A stretch of 64,000 nt of DNA. Source: Curtobacterium sp. VKM Ac-1395 (GTDB lineage: Bacteria; Actinomycetota; Actinomycetes; Actinomycetales; Microbacteriaceae). The position numbers were made by a program, and so were the translations under genes. The DNA is taken from positions 880,068-944,067 of the forward strand of contig NZ_JADKRX010000001.1 of assembly GCF_015350975.1 (NCBI RefSeq), read 5' to 3'. Below are positions 43,320-51,829 of the stretch, one piece after another. The notes under the pieces are model-generated. The model worked only from the letters and a program-made list of their open reading frames with translations, ran no database searches and was not told the origin of the DNA. The stretch's first letter is position 1, and each line of letters opens with the position of its first letter.

Positions 43320-43808
43320 TCAGACGGAGGCGCCCGAGCGACGGGCGAGCGCGCTGCCGAGCCGCGTGAACGCCTCGGCGAGGGCGCGGCGGTCCTCGGG
43401 GGCGATGGCCTCCCGGAACGACGCCGACCAGACGGCGCCGATCTGCTGCGCGATGGCTTCGCCGGACGGCGTCAGGTGGAGCAGGATGCTGCGGCGGTCG
43501 CCCGGGTTCGGGCGACGCGCGATGTGCCCCCGCTGTTCGAGCCGGTCGATGAGCGAGGTCATCGCCCCCGTCGACAGCTCGAGGTACTCGCCGGCCTGCT
43601 TCGGGGTGACGCCAGCGTCGTCGGCTGCGGCCAGGAAGAAGACGAAGCGGCTGTCGGTGGCGTTCAGCCCGCGGGTGCTGCTCTCGTGGTGGAGCACACG
43701 CGAGTGCTGCGTCTGCAGCAGGCGGAACGCGGTCACCAGGTCCACGAGGTCGTCGGCGTGGGGCGGTACGGGCGTCGAGGGGGAGGTGACCGGCACCGTA
43801 CTGCTCAT
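43320..43808 (-). CDS. MarR-family transcriptional regulator
   Basis: 162 aa. A helical dimerisation region (DDLVDLVTAFRLLQTQHSRVLHHESSTRGLNATDSRFVFFLAAA) precedes the wHTH (GVTPKQAGEYLELSTGAMTSLIDRLEQRGHIARRPNPGDRRSILLHLTPSGE), with the DRR wing motif. No other gene is obviously in its operon; the TasA-like gene is divergent at 205 bp. ATG 43808 has GATACT 6 nt upstream, and an inverted repeat (43817-43835) lies in its promoter, suggesting autoregulation. Confidence 0.9.
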   Translation of the reverse strand: MSSTVPVTSPSTPVPPHADDLVDLVTAFRLLQTQHSRVLHHESSTRGLNATDSRFVFFLAAADDAGVTPKQAGEYLELSTGAMTSLIDRLEQRGHIARRPNPGDRRSILLHLTPSGEAIAQQIGAVWSASFREAIAPEDRRALAEAFTRLGSALARRSGASV

Positions 43809-43814
43809 CGAGCA

Positions 43815-43835
43815 AGTATCTCATTGATTGAGGTA
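43815..43835 (-). promoter_or_regulatory. MarR gene -10 and candidate autoregulatory operator
   Basis: GATACT (43815-43820, minus strand) lies 6 nt before the start. TATCTCA-N5-TGAGGTA (43817-43835, one mismatch) overlaps and extends upstream of it, a typical MarR operator position. Confidence 0.5.
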
Positions 43836-44012
43836 GTTCTCGTGACCCCAGCAGAGGGGGTGATCCTCGGTCTTGTGAGCCACTCTCGGACCAAGTAACT
43901 TGATCGTCGTACCAACCAGTACACGGCACCACCCCGGCATGCAGCGCGACTCAAACCATCGCGGTCCCGGCCGAACCAACCGATCAGACCTCTTCTCCTC
44001 TGGAGCACCGCC

Positions 44013-44612
44013 ATGCCTCGTGTCACTCCTCGTGCTGCCCGCCTCGCCGCCTGGATCGCCATCCCCGCCGCCCTCGTCGCGTCGGGCGCCGTCGTCTCCA
44101 CCGCCTCGTACGCCGCGTTCTCCGCCACCACGGTGAACCCGACGAGCAACTGGACCGCCGGCAACGTCGCCCTGGCCGACGACGACAACAACACCGCGCT
44201 GTTCACCGCGGCTGGCCTGAAGCCCGGCTCGACCGGCACGAACTGCATCACGGTGACCTCGACCGGCTCGCTCGCGTCGGCCGTGAAGCTCTACGCGACC
44301 ACGCCGGCCACGACCAACGCGCTCGCGTCGAACATCACCGTCGCGATCGACCTCGGCACGGGTGGCGGCTTCGGCTCCTGCACCGGTTTCACCCCGGCCG
44401 CCACGAACAGCTCCGTCTACTCGGGCACGCTCGCCGCGTTCGGCACGTCGGCGACGAACTACGCCACGGGCGTCGGCACCTGGACCCCGACCGGCACCGG
44501 GTCCGAGTCGAAGGTCTACCGCGTGAGCTACACGGTCTCGCCGACGGCACCGAACTCGGTCATGAACGGCACCGCGTCGCTGGGGCTCACGTGGGAGGCC
44601 CAGAACAGCTGA
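44013..44612 (+). CDS. TasA/camelysin-like secreted protein with SipW-type signal peptide
   Basis: 199 aa. The N-terminus RLAAWIAIPAALVASGAVVSTASYAAFSATTVNPTSNWTAG is the SipW-dependent signal-peptide pattern, with cleavage around SYAA. The mature part is beta-rich, Thr/Ser/Ala-rich, and has two Cys (NCITVTS, GSCTGFT) that may pair. TasA-like proteins form surface fibres. It is followed 23 bp later by a SipW-like signal peptidase, probably its processing enzyme. The ATG follows a run of pyrimidines, with a modest GGAG about 9 nt upstream. Confidence 0.85.
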   Translation: MPRVTPRAARLAAWIAIPAALVASGAVVSTASYAAFSATTVNPTSNWTAGNVALADDDNNTALFTAAGLKPGSTGTNCITVTSTGSLASAVKLYATTPATTNALASNITVAIDLGTGGGFGSCTGFTPAATNSSVYSGTLAAFGTSATNYATGVGTWTPTGTGSESKVYRVSYTVSPTAPNSVMNGTASLGLTWEAQNS

Positions 44613-44635
44613 GCCGCCGGAAGGGTGACGGACGT

Positions 44636-45967
44636 GTGACCAGCACGCCCGTCACACCTCCCGTCAGCGACGGCCGGGGGCGCGCACGCGCCGGCCCGGT
44701 CCGTCGACCCCAGCACGCCCCCGGTCGAAGGCACCCCATGGTCAGCATCGAAGTCAGCGGTGGAGGCACACCGCATGATGCGCTCCACGACGCCGTCGAC
44801 TGGGGGCGTGTCGTCGTCGCGACGGTCGCCCGCGGGATCGTCGCCACACTCCTCGGCCTGGCGCTCTGGGCCGCGGCGCCCGCGGTCATCGGCTGGCTCC
44901 CCACCACCGTGATGACCGGCTCGATGGCACCGCGGATCGTCCCCGGTGACGTCGTCGTCTCCCGTCCGGTGGCACCCGCGGAGCTCCGGGTCGGGCAGGT
45001 CCTGCTCGCGGACGACCCGGACCAGGCCGGGCACCTCCGGATGCACCGCTTCGTCGACGCCGGGCCCGGCGGCTCCGTCGTCACCAAGGGCGACGCCAAC
45101 CCCCAGCGCGACTCGACCGCGATCAGCCGCTCCGACGTGCACGGCGTCGCGTTCCTCCGCATCCCCGTCGTCGGCACACCGATCGTCTGGATGCGCGACG
45201 GGGCGTGGTCGAAGCTCGCGCTGCTGGCCCTCGCGGTCGCAGCGGTCCTGTGGCTCGCCACCGTCGACGGCTCGCTCCGACGGTTGGCGGCGGCCGTCCA
45301 CGAGGACGACGCTGACGGCCCTGGTCCTGGTCCTGGTCCTGACGCCGGCTCCGGTCCTGACGCCGGCTCCGGTCCGGCGCCGCGGCACGGCCTGGAGGCT
45401 CGCTCCGGGGCCGCCCCGCTCCTCCAGCCCGTCGGTCGGTCCGGTCGGCACGCGCTGTCCCGGCGCGCGTCGTCCGGGCAGGTGCTGTCCCGTCGCGCGC
45501 ACCGCCGCCAGGTCCGGCGGCAGCGCCGGCTCCGTGGCACCGGCGGGGTCGCCGCCGTGGTGCTGGTGGCCGGTGGCCTCGGTCTGCTGCTGCCGGCACA
45601 GGCCGTCGCAGCTCCCTTCACGAGCCGCACGTCGAACGCCGCGACCTCCCTGCAGGCGGCGACCGCGGTCGCGACGACGGCGCTGACGTGCAAGCCCAAC
45701 GGTGACGGCAGCGTGGCCATCGGCTTCACGTACGGGGGAGCGCCCGGTGTGGTCTCGTCGTTCGACGTGCTGATGGGCTCCACCGTCGTGGGGACCGCTC
45801 CCGGCACGGCGTCGTCGGTCCGGGTGGTCGGCAGCGGCATCCTCAACCTCGGCACGACCGTCACGGTCACCGTCCGGACCAACCTCGGCGGGACGTGGAC
45901 CGCCACGAGCACGTCGACGGCGAAGATCCAGACCGCTCTGATCGGCACCACGCTGAGCTGCGGCTGA
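44636..45967 (+). CDS. SipW-like (ER-type) signal peptidase I fused to an exported beta domain
   Basis: 443 aa from GTG 44636, which follows GGAAGGG; ATG 44738 is the alternative start. The first part is an ER-type signal peptidase with VMTGSMAPRIVPGDVVV (nucleophile Ser about 96), LRMHRFVD (His) and VVTKGDANPQRDS (Asp), flanked by two membrane helices. A Gly/Pro/Asp linker (GPGPGPDAGSGPDAGSG) follows. Then comes a basic segment, a third hydrophobic helix (GGVAAVVLVAGGLGLLLPAQAVAA), and an exported domain starting PFTSRTSNAATSLQAATAV that resembles the start of the upstream TasA-like protein. An internal in-frame GTG at 45482 could express this part alone. Confidence 0.85.
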   Translation: MTSTPVTPPVSDGRGRARAGPVRRPQHAPGRRHPMVSIEVSGGGTPHDALHDAVDWGRVVVATVARGIVATLLGLALWAAAPAVIGWLPTTVMTGSMAPRIVPGDVVVSRPVAPAELRVGQVLLADDPDQAGHLRMHRFVDAGPGGSVVTKGDANPQRDSTAISRSDVHGVAFLRIPVVGTPIVWMRDGAWSKLALLALAVAAVLWLATVDGSLRRLAAAVHEDDADGPGPGPGPDAGSGPDAGSGPAPRHGLEARSGAAPLLQPVGRSGRHALSRRASSGQVLSRRAHRRQVRRQRRLRGTGGVAAVVLVAGGLGLLLPAQAVAAPFTSRTSNAATSLQAATAVATTALTCKPNGDGSVAIGFTYGGAPGVVSSFDVLMGSTVVGTAPGTASSVRVVGSGILNLGTTVTVTVRTNLGGTWTATSTSTAKIQTALIGTTLSCG

Positions 45968-46020
45968 CCTGGTTCTCCACAGGCCCGGGCGGGGTGTCCC
46001 GGGATGTCCGTGGGCGGCGT

Positions 46021-46026
46021 TAGCGT
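46021..46026 (+). promoter_or_regulatory. -10 element of leaderless sbcD transcript
   Basis: TAGCGT ends 7 nt before ATG 46034. The same hexamer at the same spacing precedes 32,440 and, at 6 nt, 13,719. Confidence 0.5.
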
Positions 46027-46033
46027 GATCGGC

Positions 46034-47203
46034 ATGCGCATCCTGCACACCGGCGACTGGCACCTGGGCCGCTCGTTGCTCGGTGCCGACCTGCTCGAAC
46101 ACCAGGCCGCGTTCCTCGACCACCTGGTCGGGGTCGTCGTGCAGCGCTCCGTCGACCTCGTCGTGGTCGCGGGCGACGTCTACGACCGCGCGATCCCGCC
46201 CGTCGACGCCGTGCGCATGCTCTCCTCGGTGCTCGAACGCCTGGCCACCGTCGCGACCGTCGTCGTGACGCCGGGCAACCACGACTCCGCCGTCCGGCTG
46301 GGGTTCGGGTCCGCGGTGATGAACGACCGCGTCCGCATCCTGTCCGAGCCGGCACGCCTGGCCGATCCCGTGCTCGTCGACGACCCGGACGGCCCCGTCG
46401 CCGTCTACGGCATCCCGTACCTGCAGCCCGACATGGTGCGGTACGCGCTCGCCGCCGTCCCCGACGAACCGCTCGCCCGCTCACACCAGGCCGTCGTCGG
46501 TGCCGCGATGGACCGCGTCCGTGCTCACCTCACCGCACGCCCCGGCACCCGCAGCGTCGTCGTCGCGCACGCCTTCGTGGGCGGTGCCGAGCCGAGTGAC
46601 AGCGAGCAGGACATCCGCGTCGGCGGGGTGGACCGCGTCGCCGAGTCGACCTTCGACGGCATCGACTACGTCGCCCTCGGGCACCTCCACGGGCCCCAGC
46701 GCGTCGGCCGCACCGACCGCATCCGGTACGCAGGGTCGCCGCTCGCGTTCTCGTTCGGGGAGCGGAACCACACCAAGTCGGTGACCCTCGTCGACCTCGA
46801 CGCCACGGGCGCGGTGTCCGTCGAGCTCCTCCCCACGCCCGTGCCGCGGCCGCTCGTGGACGTCCGGGGGCCGATCGACGCCATCGAGTCCGGCGCGTTC
46901 GCCGAGCACGCCGACGCCTGGGTGCGGGTCGCCGTGACGGACACCGTGCACCCCGAGCGGATGTACGCCAGGGTCAAGGACCACTTCCCCCACGCCCTCG
47001 CCGTCACCCACGAACCCACCGATGCCCCGGCACGCACCACCACCCGGGCGGTCACGGCGACGTCCGACCCGGTCGAGGTCTCGGCCGACTTCGTGACCTT
47101 CGCCACCGGCGGCGCCCCGTCCGACGACGAACTCGTGGTGCTGCGCGACGCGTACGAAGCCGCCGTCGCGACGATGTCCGACCAGGACCGGGCAGCGCGC
47201 TGA
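46034..47203 (+). CDS. sbcD: Exonuclease subunit SbcD (Mre11-like)
   Basis: 389-aa metallophosphoesterase nuclease of the SbcCD complex, which cleaves hairpins and protein-blocked DNA ends. Phosphoesterase motifs are present in order: LHTGDWHLGRS, VVAGDVYDRAIPP, VTPGNHDS, VVAHAFVGGAE and VALGHLHGPQ. The remainder is the capping domain. Its TGA overlaps the ATG of sbcC (TGATG). ATG 46034 has TAGCGT 7 nt upstream, consistent with a leaderless transcript. Confidence 0.95.
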   Translation: MRILHTGDWHLGRSLLGADLLEHQAAFLDHLVGVVVQRSVDLVVVAGDVYDRAIPPVDAVRMLSSVLERLATVATVVVTPGNHDSAVRLGFGSAVMNDRVRILSEPARLADPVLVDDPDGPVAVYGIPYLQPDMVRYALAAVPDEPLARSHQAVVGAAMDRVRAHLTARPGTRSVVVAHAFVGGAEPSDSEQDIRVGGVDRVAESTFDGIDYVALGHLHGPQRVGRTDRIRYAGSPLAFSFGERNHTKSVTLVDLDATGAVSVELLPTPVPRPLVDVRGPIDAIESGAFAEHADAWVRVAVTDTVHPERMYARVKDHFPHALAVTHEPTDAPARTTTRAVTATSDPVEVSADFVTFATGGAPSDDELVVLRDAYEAAVATMSDQDRAAR

Positions 47204-50181
47204 TGTACCTGCACCGGCTCGAGCTCCGCGCCATCGGCCCGTACCCCGACCTCGTGTCGATCGACTTCGCCGCGCTCGCCGCGTCCGGGGTGTTCCTGCT
47301 CGAGGGCCCGACGGGCTCGGGCAAGTCCACGATCATCGACGCCGTCGTGTTCGCGCTCTACGGCGGGCTCGCGGGCACCGACGTCAGCACCGACCGCCTG
47401 CACTCCCAGCACGCCGACCCCGCGATGGAGCCCTTCGTCGAGCTCGTGTTCGAGACCGGCGCCGGGGTGTTCCGCGTCCGTCGCACACCCCAGCACGACC
47501 GCCCCAAGCAGCGCGGCACCGGCACCGTGAAGCAGCAGGCGTCCGCACAGCTCACCCGCCTGGCCAGCCCGACGGACCCCGCCGGCGAACCCGTCTCCGC
47601 CCGTGCGCAAGAGGTCGGCGCCGAGATCACGCGGATCATCGGCCTCGACCGCGCGCAGTTCCTGCAGACCGTGGTGCTGCCGCAGGGCGAGTTCGCGAAG
47701 TTCCTGAAGTCCCCGGGCGAAGACCGCCGCCGCCTCCTGCAGTCCCTGTTCGGCACCGAGGTCTACGACCGCACCGCCGACGAGCTCGCCACCCGTCGCC
47801 GTGCCGCCGCGGCCGAGGTCGACGCGGCAGACGCCCGCGTGCGGGACGCCCTCGCCCGGTTCACGGAGGCCTCCGGGCGCGCCGACGTGGACGAGCCGGC
47901 GGTCCCCGGTGTCGCCGCCGACCTCCGCGCCGCTGCCGACACCGCCGAGGCCCTCCGGGCACAGGCCGCCCTGACCGCGACGGCCGCCGCCGAGCACGAA
48001 CAGGCCGTCGTGCTCCGAGCCGCCGCCCTCGAGCGTCGTGCGGAACTCCTCCGGCGTGCCGCGGCGCTCGACGCTCAGACCGCCGTCGTGGCCGACGTCC
48101 GCCGACGCCTGGCCGTCGCCGAGCGCGCTGCCCGGGTGAGCGCCGTGGCGGACGGCCTCGACAGCGCCGAGCAGCGTGCCTCCGCAGCCGGTGCGGCGCG
48201 GGACGCCGTCCGCTCCGAGCACGGGGTGTCCGACGACGACACCGCGGCCGAGCGCGACCGCCTGACGGACCTCGTCGGCGGGGTCCGGCACCTGGTGACC
48301 GTGGCGCGGGCGCTGCCCGGTCGTCGTGTCGCGCTCGACGCCGCCCGCGCCGACGCCGAGCGCCTGGGCGGCCGGCTGACCGAGCTCGTCGCCGCTCTCG
48401 ACGCCCGGCCGGCCGCGCGCGCGCACATCGTCGACGCTGCCCGGACCGCAGCCGGCACGGCCGCCGGTGCCGATGCCGCCCAGCACCAGGTCGACGCCGT
48501 CGCCGAACTCCGTCGGGTGTCCGCGGAGCACGTCGCCATGCGGACCCGGGTCGTGGAGGGCGAAGCCGCCGTCGCTGCCGCTCGTGTCGCGGCGCACCGT
48601 GCCCTCGACGCCGAACAGCAGCTCCGCGAGCGCCGCATCGCCGGGCTCGCGGGGGAGCTGGGCGCAGCACTCCAGCCCGGCGACGCCTGCCCGGTGTGCG
48701 GTGCGGTGGAGCACCCCGCGGTCGCCGCACCCCAGGCCGACCACCCCACGCCCGCGCAGATCGCCGAGGCCGCCGCGGCAGCACGCCGAGCCGACGAGCT
48801 GCTCGCCGACGCCGCGACCACCCTCGCGCTCGACCGAGCGGAACGCGACCGTCTCGCCACCGTCCTCGGTACGACCACCCCGACCGACCTCGACGCCCGT
48901 GCCGCGCAGGCCGAGGCCCGACTCGCCGAGGCCAGAGCCGCAGCGGCGGACGTCGCCCGGCACGAACAGGCCCGCACCGCCCACGACGAAGCCACCCGCG
49001 CACTCGAACACGACCGCAACGACGTCGACGCGCGCCGCCAGGTCCTCCTCGCGACGGCCTCCGGCGATGCCGACCGCGTCGCGCAGGACACCGCCGCGGT
49101 GGCCCAGGCGTTGCGCACGCTGACCGCCGACCTCGCGCACCTCGACGAGCAGCCCACCGCACTGCCGGACGCCGTGGCCGCGATCGACCGCCGTGTCGAG
49201 GCCCTGCGGACGGTCGCGACCGCCGACGAGCACGCCCTCGTTGCCGTGCAGGCGGTCGCGGAACGCCGGACGGAGGTCGACCGGGTCCTCGCCGAGCAGG
49301 ACTTCGCCGACGTGGGCGCCGCTCGGGCCGCCGTGCTCGCCCCCGACGACGCCGAGCGACTCCAGGAGCAGGTCCGGACCGCCGACCGTGAGCGTGCGGT
49401 CGTGGACGCCGGCCTCGCCGAACCGGCCGTCGTCGCCGCGGCGCAGGACGACCCCGCGACCCTCGACCTCGACGCCGCCCGGGCCGCCAGGGTCCAGGCC
49501 GCCGCCGCGCTCGAGTCCGCCGCGCGGGACGCCACCACCGCCGCCGACCGGGCCGCTGCCACTGACCGCTGCGCCACGGACGTCGAGCGCGCGCTGACGG
49601 CCAGGGCAGCGACGTCGGCCCGCAGCCGCGCGGTGGTGCGCCTCGCCGACATCGCGGCCGGCGCCCCCGGCGTGAACCCGACGGGCATCACCCTCGGCAC
49701 CTACGTCCTGATGCGCCGCTTCGAGGACGTGGTCGCCGCGGCGAACGACCGGCTCCGGGCCATGCTCGGCGGGCGGTTCGCCCTCGAGACCTCCGACGAA
49801 CGGGAGTCCGGCAGTCGTTCCCGTCGCACGGGCCTGGCGCTCGCGGTCCGTGACCACACCACGGACACCACGCGCGACCCCCGCAGTCTGTCCGGTGGTG
49901 AGACCTTCACGGTGTCGCTGTGCCTGGCGCTCGGGCTCGCGGACATCGTGCAGGCCGAGGCCGGCGGGGTCTCGCTCGGCACGCTCTTCGTCGACGAGGG
50001 ATTCGGCACGCTCGACCCCGAGTCGCTCGACGGCGTCATCGGGCAGCTCACCCGCCTGACCGCCGGCGGCCGTCAGGTCGGCATCGTCAGCCACGTCGAG
50101 GAGCTCAAGCAGCGGATCCCCGAGCGGATCGCGGTCCGCCGGGCCCCGGGCGGCGGCTCACAGGTCACGACGACCGTCTGA
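47203..50181 (+). CDS. sbcC: Exonuclease subunit SbcC (Rad50-like SMC ATPase)
   Basis: 992 aa. Walker A LEGPTGSGKSTIIDAVVFALYGG lies near residue 32. FLQTVVLPQGEFAKFLKS is the conserved N-lobe motif. Long Ala/Arg/Glu coiled-coils flank a zinc-hook CPVCGAVEHP (about 495). At the C-terminus are the ABC signature LSGGETFTVSLCLALGLADIV and Walker B LGTLFVDEGFGTLDPESLD. With SbcD it processes DNA ends and palindromes in the nucleoid. The coiled-coil is very Ala-rich, as usual in high-GC genomes. Confidence 0.95.
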   Translation: MYLHRLELRAIGPYPDLVSIDFAALAASGVFLLEGPTGSGKSTIIDAVVFALYGGLAGTDVSTDRLHSQHADPAMEPFVELVFETGAGVFRVRRTPQHDRPKQRGTGTVKQQASAQLTRLASPTDPAGEPVSARAQEVGAEITRIIGLDRAQFLQTVVLPQGEFAKFLKSPGEDRRRLLQSLFGTEVYDRTADELATRRRAAAAEVDAADARVRDALARFTEASGRADVDEPAVPGVAADLRAAADTAEALRAQAALTATAAAEHEQAVVLRAAALERRAELLRRAAALDAQTAVVADVRRRLAVAERAARVSAVADGLDSAEQRASAAGAARDAVRSEHGVSDDDTAAERDRLTDLVGGVRHLVTVARALPGRRVALDAARADAERLGGRLTELVAALDARPAARAHIVDAARTAAGTAAGADAAQHQVDAVAELRRVSAEHVAMRTRVVEGEAAVAAARVAAHRALDAEQQLRERRIAGLAGELGAALQPGDACPVCGAVEHPAVAAPQADHPTPAQIAEAAAAARRADELLADAATTLALDRAERDRLATVLGTTTPTDLDARAAQAEARLAEARAAAADVARHEQARTAHDEATRALEHDRNDVDARRQVLLATASGDADRVAQDTAAVAQALRTLTADLAHLDEQPTALPDAVAAIDRRVEALRTVATADEHALVAVQAVAERRTEVDRVLAEQDFADVGAARAAVLAPDDAERLQEQVRTADRERAVVDAGLAEPAVVAAAQDDPATLDLDAARAARVQAAAALESAARDATTAADRAAATDRCATDVERALTARAATSARSRAVVRLADIAAGAPGVNPTGITLGTYVLMRRFEDVVAAANDRLRAMLGGRFALETSDERESGSRSRRTGLALAVRDHTTDTTRDPRSLSGGETFTVSLCLALGLADIVQAEAGGVSLGTLFVDEGFGTLDPESLDGVIGQLTRLTAGGRQVGIVSHVEELKQRIPERIAVRRAPGGGSQVTTTV

Positions 50182-50207
50182 CGCCCGACCCGAGCACCGG
50201 CCTCGGG

Positions 50208-50390
50208 TCAGGGCGTCGGCGTCGCGGAGGTGTCGACCGTGCCGTCCGGCGGCGGCAGGATGTCGGCCGCGACGAACGGGAACACCCAGGTGAAGAGCGC
50301 GAAGACGACGACGGCGAGGAGCACGAGCAGCTCGATCACCTTGAGGGCGGTCGGGCCGGGCAGGACCCGCCAGACGAACGGGAAGATCAC
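50208..50390 (-). CDS. Small single-TM protein coupled to the sortase
   Basis: 60 aa from GTG 50390: VIFPFVWRVLPGPTALK, a hydrophobic helix (VIELLVLLAVVVFALFTWVFPFV), then an acidic/Pro-rich tail. Its start overlaps the sortase stop (GTGA), so they are co-translated. This kind of small membrane protein after a class E sortase is common in Actinobacteria and may stabilise or regulate it. No named family recognised. Confidence 0.7.
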   Translation of the reverse strand: MIFPFVWRVLPGPTALKVIELLVLLAVVVFALFTWVFPFVAADILPPPDGTVDTSATPTP

Positions 50391-51196
50391 TTGGCGGTCT
50401 CCGAGAGTTCCTTGGGGGTGCCTTCCGACGCGGGCATCCAGTAGTCGAGCTTGGCGTGCGTGACGAAGCGCTCCTTGGCGGACCACATCGGGTGGCAGGC
50501 CGTCAGCGTGAGCCAGCGGTCGTCACCGGTCGGCTCGACGCCCGGCTTGTTCGGCACGGGGGCGATGGTCTCGACGTGGTCAGGCGTGACGATCTGGCTG
50601 TCGGTGACCTTGTAGACGTACCAGGTGTCGAAGTTCGTCGCCTTGTCGGTGACGCGCACCACGATGGGGTCGCCGGGCTTCAGGTCCGCGATCTGGTTCA
50701 ACGGCTTGCCGTAGGTGACGCGGTGGCCGGCGACGGCGAAGTTGCCCTCGGCGCCGGGCATCGCCGTGCCCTGGTAGTGGCCGAGCCCGATCGTGTTGAG
50801 GACCTTCTCACGATCGGTGCCCTCGCCGATGGGCCGGTTGTAGTCCGCGCCGAAGCGGGGGATCTGCATCGTGCCGAACACGGACGACAGTCCGGGTGGC
50901 TCAGCGAGCACGGGTGCGACCCCGCGGCGCTCGGTGCCGACCTCCGACGGGGGCTTCACCTGCTGCAGGTCCTGCACGAGCGCCGTCTGGTCGTGCACGG
51001 CGACCACGTCGGTCCACCAGGCGGTCCAGAGCACGTAGAGCCCCGTGGCCGCACCGGCGATGATGAGCAGCTCTGCGAGGAGCGACAGCAGCGCGCCGCC
51101 GACCGTCTGGCGGGGCCGTCGACGTGGTGGACGGGAGCGACCAACCTGCTCGTCCTGCGCGCCCCCGTGCGCGGGAAGGGTGTCGTGTGTGGTCAC
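50387..51196 (-). CDS. Class E sortase
   Basis: 269 aa. One N-terminal membrane anchor (LLSLLAELLIIAGAATGLYVLWTAWW) is followed by the transpeptidase domain. FGTMQIPRFGADY starts it, and GNFAVAGHRVTYG holds the catalytic His. LTLTACHPMWSAKERFVTHA holds the catalytic Cys and Arg. The TLTACHP motif marks class E, which anchors LAXTG-type proteins in high-GC actinobacteria. No LPXTG/LAXTG substrate is visible in the window. GTG 51196 follows AGGAG. Confidence 0.93.
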   Translation of the reverse strand: MTTHDTLPAHGGAQDEQVGRSRPPRRRPRQTVGGALLSLLAELLIIAGAATGLYVLWTAWWTDVVAVHDQTALVQDLQQVKPPSEVGTERRGVAPVLAEPPGLSSVFGTMQIPRFGADYNRPIGEGTDREKVLNTIGLGHYQGTAMPGAEGNFAVAGHRVTYGKPLNQIADLKPGDPIVVRVTDKATNFDTWYVYKVTDSQIVTPDHVETIAPVPNKPGVEPTGDDRWLTLTACHPMWSAKERFVTHAKLDYWMPASEGTPKELSETAK

Positions 51197-51305
51197 GTGG
51201 CTCCTGGTCCGGGCGTTCTGTGTCGCGGTGACGACGGGACAGGTCTATCAGACCATGGTGACGCCCTGTCGAGGACGTTCTCCACACCGTCGGTACCGTG
51301 GAGTG

Positions 51306-51809
51306 ATGGGACACGTCATCCGTCAGTTCACCCCTGCCGACACCGAGGCGGTCGTCGCCGTGTGGGAGTCCTGCGGCCTGGTCCGTCCGTGGAACGACCC
51401 GCGACGGGACATCGCCCGCAAGCTGACCGTGCAGCCCGAGCTCTTCCTGGTGGCGACCGAGGCCCCGAGCGCCGACGCCGAACCGGCCGACGCCGACCCG
51501 GCCGACGCCGACCCGGCCGACGCCGACCCGGCCGGCGACGGTCCGACCGTCGTCGCCGCGGGGATGGCCGGCTTCGACGGACACCGCGGCTGGGTCAACT
51601 ACCTGGCGGTCCGGCCCGACCTGCAGGGCTCGGGCCTCGGCCGCGCGTTCATGGCGGAGTTCGAGCGGCTGCTCACCGACCTCGGCTGCCCGAAGCTCAA
51701 CCTGCAGGTGCGCGCGGGCAACGAGCAGGTCATCGGCTTCTACGAGTCGCTCGGCTACACCGACGACCACACGGTGTCGATGGGCAAGCGCCTGATCCCA
51801 GATGCCTGA
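51306..51809 (+). CDS. GNAT acetyltransferase (YpeA type) with repeat insertion
   Basis: 167 aa. HVIRQFTPADTEAVVAVWESCGLVRPWNDPRRDIARKLTVQPELFLVAT matches the YpeA/RimI-like family, and WVNYLAVRPDLQGSGLGRAFMAEFE is the acetyl-CoA loop, followed by NEQVIGFYESLGYTDD. Between the third and fourth strands, where the family has a short turn, there is an acidic insertion (APSADAEP then repeated ADADP). TACCGT (51294-51299) lies 6 nt before ATG 51306. The acetyl acceptor is unknown. Confidence 0.9.
   Translation: MGHVIRQFTPADTEAVVAVWESCGLVRPWNDPRRDIARKLTVQPELFLVATEAPSADAEPADADPADADPADADPAGDGPTVVAAGMAGFDGHRGWVNYLAVRPDLQGSGLGRAFMAEFERLLTDLGCPKLNLQVRAGNEQVIGFYESLGYTDDHTVSMGKRLIPDA
51483..51539 (+). 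repeat. 15-bp tandem repeat inside the GNAT gene
   Basis: Three perfect copies of CCGGCCGACGCCGAC (51483-51527), plus degenerate flanks, encode Pro-Ala-Asp-Ala-Asp. The copies are identical at the nucleotide level, so the array is young or unstable. A change in copy number keeps frame. Confidence 0.9.
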
Positions 51810-51829
51810 TCCAGGCGATCGCGCCTGAC

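Noticed and set aside
46666..50094. 1,142-aa open frame on the minus strand opposite sbcC
   Set aside because: It is the complement of clear SbcC motifs (Walker A, zinc hook, signature) and has a Gly/Arg/Asp-heavy composition typical of antisense frames in high-GC DNA.
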